The notes under the pieces were generated by a model. That model was not told the DNA's origin. It was given only the letters and a program-made list of their open reading frames with translations, and did no database searches. The position numbers and the translations under genes were made by a program. From Arthrobacter gengyunqii (GTDB taxonomy: Bacteria; Actinomycetota; Actinomycetes; Actinomycetales; Micrococcaceae): 64,000 bases of DNA. The DNA lies in assembly GCF_023022985.1 (NCBI RefSeq), contig NZ_CP095461.1, forward strand, positions 2,046,001-2,110,000, read 5' to 3'. Every line of letters begins with the position of its first letter. Position 1 is the first letter of the stretch. Shown here piece after piece: positions 59,831 through 64,000 of the stretch.

Positions 59831-60628
59831 TTAGGAGCCGGGATGCCGTCCGGGGTGATAGGAACGCGGAGTGCGCATTCCAGGCCGTTGTAGGGGCACC
59901 CAGAGCTTGTAGCGGTCCGCGCGGTAGTAGGAGACGGAATAATCCACCATGCTTCGGGAGACGTAGGCGTGCCGCTGAATCTTCAGCAGCGGAGCGCCAA
60001 GCTCGACATTGAGCAAACGGGCGGTGGAAGCCGAAGCTGCGGTGGCCTCGATTGTGTCCTCTCCCCATTCCATCACCATGCCGTAGCGTTCGCTCAGTAC
60101 GCGGTACAGCGAGGTGGGCGGCTCCTCGTCCAGCATCCCCGGAACATGGACAGCAGGGATGAAGTTCTCATCAACGCTCATGGGCTCGCCGTCGGCAAGC
60201 ATCTGCCGGCGGAACCGGACAACCGGCTGACCGGGGTCGATCTGCAGTTCACGCGCCACCAGGTGCGATGCCCCCACCTGCTCGAAGCTGAGGACACGCG
60301 CGTCGGGGACCATTCCGCGGCGGGCCATTTCCTCGCTGTAGGAGGTGAGCTTGACCTGAAGGTCGAGTTTGGGCCGGGCCACGAAGGTACCCAACCCCAC
60401 CACCCGTTCGAGGACCTCGTCGGCAACCAGTGCGTCAATGGCCTGGCGCACCGTCATCCGGGCCACGCCGAAATGCGCGGCAAGTTCCCGTTCCGAGGGA
60501 ATCGCCGCACCGGCCGCCGCGTGCTCTTCAACAAAGCGCCGCAGGATGTTCTGCAACTGAAGGTGCTTCGCTACTGCGGCGCCCTCGTCAATCATGTCCG
60601 GCAGGCCGCGCAGGGCATGGTTTGTCAT
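59831..60628 (-). CDS. GntR-family regulator with UTRA effector domain (HutC/DasR type)
   Basis: Regulator of about 265 residues. The N-terminal GntR winged helix includes HLQLQNILRRFVEEHAAAG, IPSERELAAHFGVARMTVRQA and VVGLGTFVA; a UTRA domain follows (about 100-250), with SMVDYSVSYYRADRYKLWVPL near its end. Such regulators bind sugar phosphates, amino-acid derivatives or similar effectors. ATG 60628 has only a weak ribosome-binding site and ATG 60595 is an alternative. Target genes are not evident; it is not adjacent to a sugar uptake operon. Confidence 0.83.
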   Translation of the reverse strand: MTNHALRGLPDMIDEGAAVAKHLQLQNILRRFVEEHAAAGAAIPSERELAAHFGVARMTVRQAIDALVADEVLERVVGLGTFVARPKLDLQVKLTSYSEEMARRGMVPDARVLSFEQVGASHLVARELQIDPGQPVVRFRRQMLADGEPMSVDENFIPAVHVPGMLDEEPPTSLYRVLSERYGMVMEWGEDTIEATAASASTARLLNVELGAPLLKIQRHAYVSRSMVDYSVSYYRADRYKLWVPLQRPGMRTPRSYHPGRHPGS

Positions 60629-60765
60629 ATCCGCCCGGTCCCGGAGCACGTTCTGCTGCGCATGCGGTTCCTTCCTCTGGCGCTGTTGCTCATCCAAGGA
60701 TAGCCGCAGACCAGCCTCGTCCACGGCCGGTGCACTCTCCGCCGCACGCACAACTGACGGACGCA

Positions 60766-60800
60766 CAACAAAGGGTCCGCAGTTGCCTGCGGACCCTTTG
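60766..60800 (-). terminator. Terminator of the ctaC-ctaD-ctaF operon
   Basis: A perfect 14-bp stem pairs 60769-60782 with 60787-60800 around TTGC. It lies 46 bp after the ctaF stop on the minus strand; the stem itself ends in TTTG followed by TTG. Confidence 0.8.
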
Positions 60801-60845
60801 GTGTGTGTTGCTTATGCTGTTGTGTTTCTGGCTTGGTCCCGGACC

Positions 60846-61247
60846 CTAGTGGGCGTGGGCGCCGCGGCTGTACTCGTACACCCAGCCGACCAGCGCGACG
60901 AGCGCCAGGCCTGCACTGATGAAGAGGATCCACCAGCCAACGGCCATGCCCAGGAACCCGCCGGCGGCGGAAAGGCCGAGCAGCAGCGGCCACCAGCTCC
61001 ACGGGCTGAAGAAGCCCTGCTCGCCGGAACCCTCATGGATTTCAGCGTCGAGGCGGTCTTCCGGCCGGGGGCCGACGCGCTTGCCGGTGAAGCCGATGTA
61101 GAAGGCGATCATGGCGGACATGGCGGCCGTCAGGAACAGGGCCAGGTAGCCCACGGGTTCCATCCACTCAACCATGTAGCCGTAGACAACGCCGACCACG
61201 AGGAAGAACGGTGCCATATAGGCGAAGAGCTTTGTCTCTACCTTCAC
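60846..61247 (-). CDS. ctaF: Cytochrome c oxidase subunit IV, actinobacterial type
   Basis: Small membrane subunit of 133 residues with four helices, specific to actinobacterial aa3 oxidases. Family segments are [40 protein letters not shown] and [17 protein letters not shown]. The GTG start overlaps the ctaD stop (GTGA), so translation is coupled. It has an accessory structural role in the oxidase. Confidence 0.93.
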   Translation of the reverse strand: MKVETKLFAYMAPFFLVVGVVYGYMVEWMEPVGYLALFLTAAMSAMIAFYIGFTGKRVGPRPEDRLDAEIHEGSGEQGFFSPWSWWPLLLGLSAAGGFLGMAVGWWILFISAGLALVALVGWVYEYSRGAHAH

Positions 61248-62965
61248 TTGGCCTTCTCCTTACGATCAGCAGCGCCCAGAACCTTGCCGGCGGCCGAATC
61301 ATCGGTCACGGTCTGCTGCAGTTCGGGGTGGTGCAGGTCCAGTGCCGGACGCTCCGAACGGATGCGCGGCAGCGACGTGAAGTTGTGCCGCGGCGGCGGG
61401 CAGGACGTGGCCCACTCGAGTGATCCGCCGAAGCCCCAGGGGTCATCAACTTCAACCTTCTTACCGTGGCGCCAGGTGATGTACACGTTCCAGAAGAACG
61501 GAATCATGGACGCGCCCAGCAGGAAGGAGCCGTAGGTGGAGAACTGGTTCATCAGCGTGAAGTTGTCCTCCGGCAGGTAGTCGGCGTAACGGCGCGGCAT
61601 GCCGATGACACCCAGCCAGTGCTGGATCAGGAACGTGGCGTGGAAGCCGACGAACAGCATCCAGAAGTGGATCTTGCCCAGACGCTCGTTGAGCATCTTT
61701 CCGGTCCACTTCGGCCACCAGAAGTAGAAGCCGGCGAACATGGCGAATACAACGGTTCCGAATATCACGTAGTGGAAGTGGGCAACCACGAAGTACGTGT
61801 CAGAGACGTGGAAGTCCAGCGGCGGCGAGGACAGGATGATGCCGGTCAGGCCACCGAACAGGAAGGTGATGAGGAAGCCGATGCTCCACAGCATGGGCGT
61901 CTCAAAGGTAATGGACCCCCGCCACATCGTGCCGATCCAGTTGAAGAACTTCACGCCCGTAGGCACCGCAATCAACATGGTCATGAAGGCGAAGAACGGA
62001 AGCATGACGGCGCCGGTGACATACATGTGGTGGGCCCACACGGTCACGGACAGGGCTGCAATGGCAATCGTTGCGTAGACCAGGCCCTTGTAGCCGAAGA
62101 TCGGCTTGCGGCTGAAGACCGGGAAGATCTCCGAGACGATGCCGAAGAACGGCAGGGCGATGATGTACACCTCGGGGTGGCCGAAGAACCAGAACAGGTG
62201 CTGCCACAGGATGGCACCGCCGCGCTCGGGGTCAAAGATATGTGCTCCGAACCGCCGGTCCGCACCCAGTGCGAACAGTGCAGCCGCCAGCGGCGGGAAT
62301 GCCATGAGGACCAGGATGGCCGTAACCAGCGTGTTCCAGGTGAAGATCGGCATGCGCCACATGGTCATGCCCGGGGCACGCATGCAGATGATGGTGGTGA
62401 TGAAGTTGACCGCACCCAGGATGGTTCCGAAACCTGACAGGGCCAGGCCGAACACCCATAGATCCCCGCCGACCCCCGGAGAGAACGTGGTGTTGGACAG
62501 CGGCGCATAGGCGAACCAGCCGAAGGAGGCGGCGCCCTGCGGGGTGATGAAGCCGGCAACGGCAATGGTGCTGCCGAAGAGGAAGAACCAGAACGCCAGG
62601 GCGTTCAGGCGGGGGAAAGCGACGTCGGGAGCACCGATTTGCAGCGGCATCATGACGTTGGCAAAGCCGGAGAACAGCGGGGTGGCGAACATCAGCAGCA
62701 TGACAGTGCCATGCATGGTGAACAGCTGGTTGTACTGTTCCTTGGTCTGCACAATCTGCATGCCGGGTTCAAACAGCTCGGCACGGATGACCAGGGCCAT
62801 CACACCTGCGAGACAGAAGAAAATGAATGATGCGATCAGGTACATGTACCCGATGGTCTTGTGGTCAGTGGAAGTGATCCAGCTGACAATAATGCGCCCC
62901 TTGGAGACGGGGACGACGCGCGGTGCAACCTGAGTTTCTTCCGAAGTGTATTCGAGAGTAGTCAC
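61244..62965 (-). CDS. ctaD: Cytochrome c oxidase subunit I
   Basis: Heme-copper oxidase catalytic subunit of 573 residues with 12 helices, holding heme a and the heme a3-CuB centre that reduces oxygen and pumps protons. Visible features are FTMHGTVML (heme a ligand), [21 protein letters not shown] with the cross-linked His-Tyr, [10 protein letters not shown] with the CuB histidines, and [11 protein letters not shown] with the heme ligands. The GTG start has GGAGGAAG upstream. It is the middle gene of ctaC-ctaD-ctaF. Confidence 0.96.
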   Translation of the reverse strand: MTTLEYTSEETQVAPRVVPVSKGRIIVSWITSTDHKTIGYMYLIASFIFFCLAGVMALVIRAELFEPGMQIVQTKEQYNQLFTMHGTVMLLMFATPLFSGFANVMMPLQIGAPDVAFPRLNALAFWFFLFGSTIAVAGFITPQGAASFGWFAYAPLSNTTFSPGVGGDLWVFGLALSGFGTILGAVNFITTIICMRAPGMTMWRMPIFTWNTLVTAILVLMAFPPLAAALFALGADRRFGAHIFDPERGGAILWQHLFWFFGHPEVYIIALPFFGIVSEIFPVFSRKPIFGYKGLVYATIAIAALSVTVWAHHMYVTGAVMLPFFAFMTMLIAVPTGVKFFNWIGTMWRGSITFETPMLWSIGFLITFLFGGLTGIILSSPPLDFHVSDTYFVVAHFHYVIFGTVVFAMFAGFYFWWPKWTGKMLNERLGKIHFWMLFVGFHATFLIQHWLGVIGMPRRYADYLPEDNFTLMNQFSTYGSFLLGASMIPFFWNVYITWRHGKKVEVDDPWGFGGSLEWATSCPPPRHNFTSLPRIRSERPALDLHHPELQQTVTDDSAAGKVLGAADRKEKAK

Positions 62966-62974
62966 AGCTTCCTC

Positions 62975-63829
62975 CTACCTCCTTACTTCGCTTGATTCTG
63001 AGTTGTACACGCGGTCGTACTCGGAGCCGACCTGACCGTCGGGCAGGGTAGCCACGTACGCGTCGTATTCGGCTTCCGAAACCACCTTGACGTTGAAGAG
63101 CATTTCCGAGTGGTACTCGCCGCAGAGTTCCGCGCACTTGCCCTCGTAGGTGCCTTCGATGCCGGGAGTGATGTTGATGTAGTTGGTGCGTCCCGGGTAA
63201 AGGTCCATCTTCTGCAGGAAGGCCGGAACCCAGAAGGAGTGCTGCACGTCGCGGGAGTTGAGCTGGAGCTCAACGGTCTGGTTGACCGGCAGGTACAGGG
63301 TCGGCATTTCCGACTCCGACTTTTCCTGGCCGTCCAGGTTCACCTGGACGTTGAGGTCATACTTGTCCTCGGTGACGTAGTTGAAGTCCCAGGACCACTG
63401 CTTTCCGCGGACGTCCACAACGACGTCGGGATCATCAACGCGCTCACTGATGGCGCGGATGTCCTGGTCAGTGAAGTAGAACAGCACCAAGACCATGAAC
63501 AGCGGGATGGCCGTGTAGAAGATCTCCAGGGGGAGGTTGTAGCTGAGCTGACGCGGGTAGCCGGTCTCATTCTTCCGGCGCCGGTAGGCGATGATGCACC
63601 AAAGAATCAGCGCCCAGGTGAGCACGCCAACAGCCAGTGCCGCGATCCATGAATTGACCCAGAGGTCCATGATGCGGCCGGTGTGGTTGGTGGTGTCGCG
63701 CTCTGTGGGCAACCATCCCCGTTGGGCTTCTGCTGAACAACCCGATAAAAACAACGCGCCGGCCGACGTTACGGCTGAGATCTTTAAGATCCTGGCGCGT
63801 CGGCTGCTGGTTCGGTCCTGCGAACTCAC
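62975..63829 (-). CDS. ctaC: Cytochrome c oxidase subunit II, lipoprotein
   Basis: Oxidase subunit of 284 residues that receives electrons at the CuA site. An N-terminal signal with lipobox LSGC (cysteine 31) marks it as a lipoprotein; two helices follow (about 58-80 and 103-123). The CuA motif CAELCGEYHSEM is complete, with the Trp-rich KQWSWDFNY segment before it. The GTG start at 63829 has AGGAAGGG. As first gene of ctaC-ctaD-ctaF, its promoter should lie in the last 170 bp of the window, where I could not assign -35/-10 elements. Confidence 0.95.
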   Translation of the reverse strand: MSSQDRTSSRRARILKISAVTSAGALFLSGCSAEAQRGWLPTERDTTNHTGRIMDLWVNSWIAALAVGVLTWALILWCIIAYRRRKNETGYPRQLSYNLPLEIFYTAIPLFMVLVLFYFTDQDIRAISERVDDPDVVVDVRGKQWSWDFNYVTEDKYDLNVQVNLDGQEKSESEMPTLYLPVNQTVELQLNSRDVQHSFWVPAFLQKMDLYPGRTNYINITPGIEGTYEGKCAELCGEYHSEMLFNVKVVSEAEYDAYVATLPDGQVGSEYDRVYNSESSEVRR

Positions 63830-64000
63830 AGACGGCCCTTCCTCTTGTTACGTGCAAGTGCGGCACAGCGGGCAGACGAATCCCCAGCTGCGCACGATCA
63901 GTTTTACTACTACGTGTAGAGCTTACCCGCACGCGTGGCCATCCAGTGACAGACCGCACCGCGTCCTTGGCAAAATACCGTGTGTTACGGCCAACGGCCG

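Overview
The window is high-GC, densely packed actinobacterial DNA and most resembles Arthrobacter or a close relative in the Micrococcaceae. This rests on four things: an actinobacterial bc1-aa3 respiratory set with a diheme QcrC and a small CtaF; trpD divergent from ctaE; a DUF222-HNH protein; and frequent GTG starts with ATGA/GTGA overlaps. I saw no rRNA, tRNA, CRISPR array, prophage or insertion sequence. The genus is an inference from gene content, not a database result.

Layout, left half. 1-3.0 kb: the end of a glutamate decarboxylase gene, a GadC-type antiporter and a glutaminase, together a glutamine/glutamate-dependent acid-resistance operon. 3.0-8.1 kb: a quinate/shikimate catabolic locus (IclR regulator, QsuB-like dehydroshikimate dehydratase, QsuD-like dehydrogenase, divergent MHS transporter) with inverted repeats in the divergent promoter. 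8.1-27 kb: mostly single genes, namely an ABC1 kinase, a GH3 beta-glucosidase, an SDR whose N-terminal extension resembles the GH3 C-terminus, a thioesterase, a DUF4389 membrane protein, dihydrolipoyl dehydrogenase, a carboxylesterase, an alanine dehydrogenase-like enzyme, an ABC-F ATPase, an arginase-fold enzyme, an NmrA-like/monooxygenase pair and a photolyase.

Layout, right half. 26.9-35.7 kb: an eight-gene minus-strand operon for branched-chain (valine-type) acyl-CoA breakdown, running from an acyl-CoA dehydrogenase to a terminal MarR regulator, with a perfect 18-bp palindrome before its first gene. 36-37.5 kb: a TsuA/TsuB (YeeE/TusA-like) sulfur uptake pair whose leader can form mutually exclusive hairpins. 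37.5-49.7 kb: crotonase-fold, acyl-CoA ligase, aldo/keto reductase and SDR genes, a DUF222-HNH protein, a DHA2 efflux pump with a divergent TetR, a UBP zinc-finger protein and a flippase-like membrane protein. 49.8-52.8 kb: an ABC exporter with its own TetR and a three-arm operator. 52.9-63.8 kb: a lone Lrp-type ligand-binding domain, trpD, then ctaE-qcrCAB on plus facing ctaC-ctaD-ctaF on minus, with a GntR regulator and an uncharacterised WGR-like protein between them.

The most unusual signals are the module shared by the GH3 and SDR neighbours, the three-arm 11-bp-period operator before the ABC exporter, the alternative hairpins before tsuA, the 18-bp palindrome before the valine-type operon, and a crotonase-fold protein in that operon that appears to lack both hydratase glutamates.
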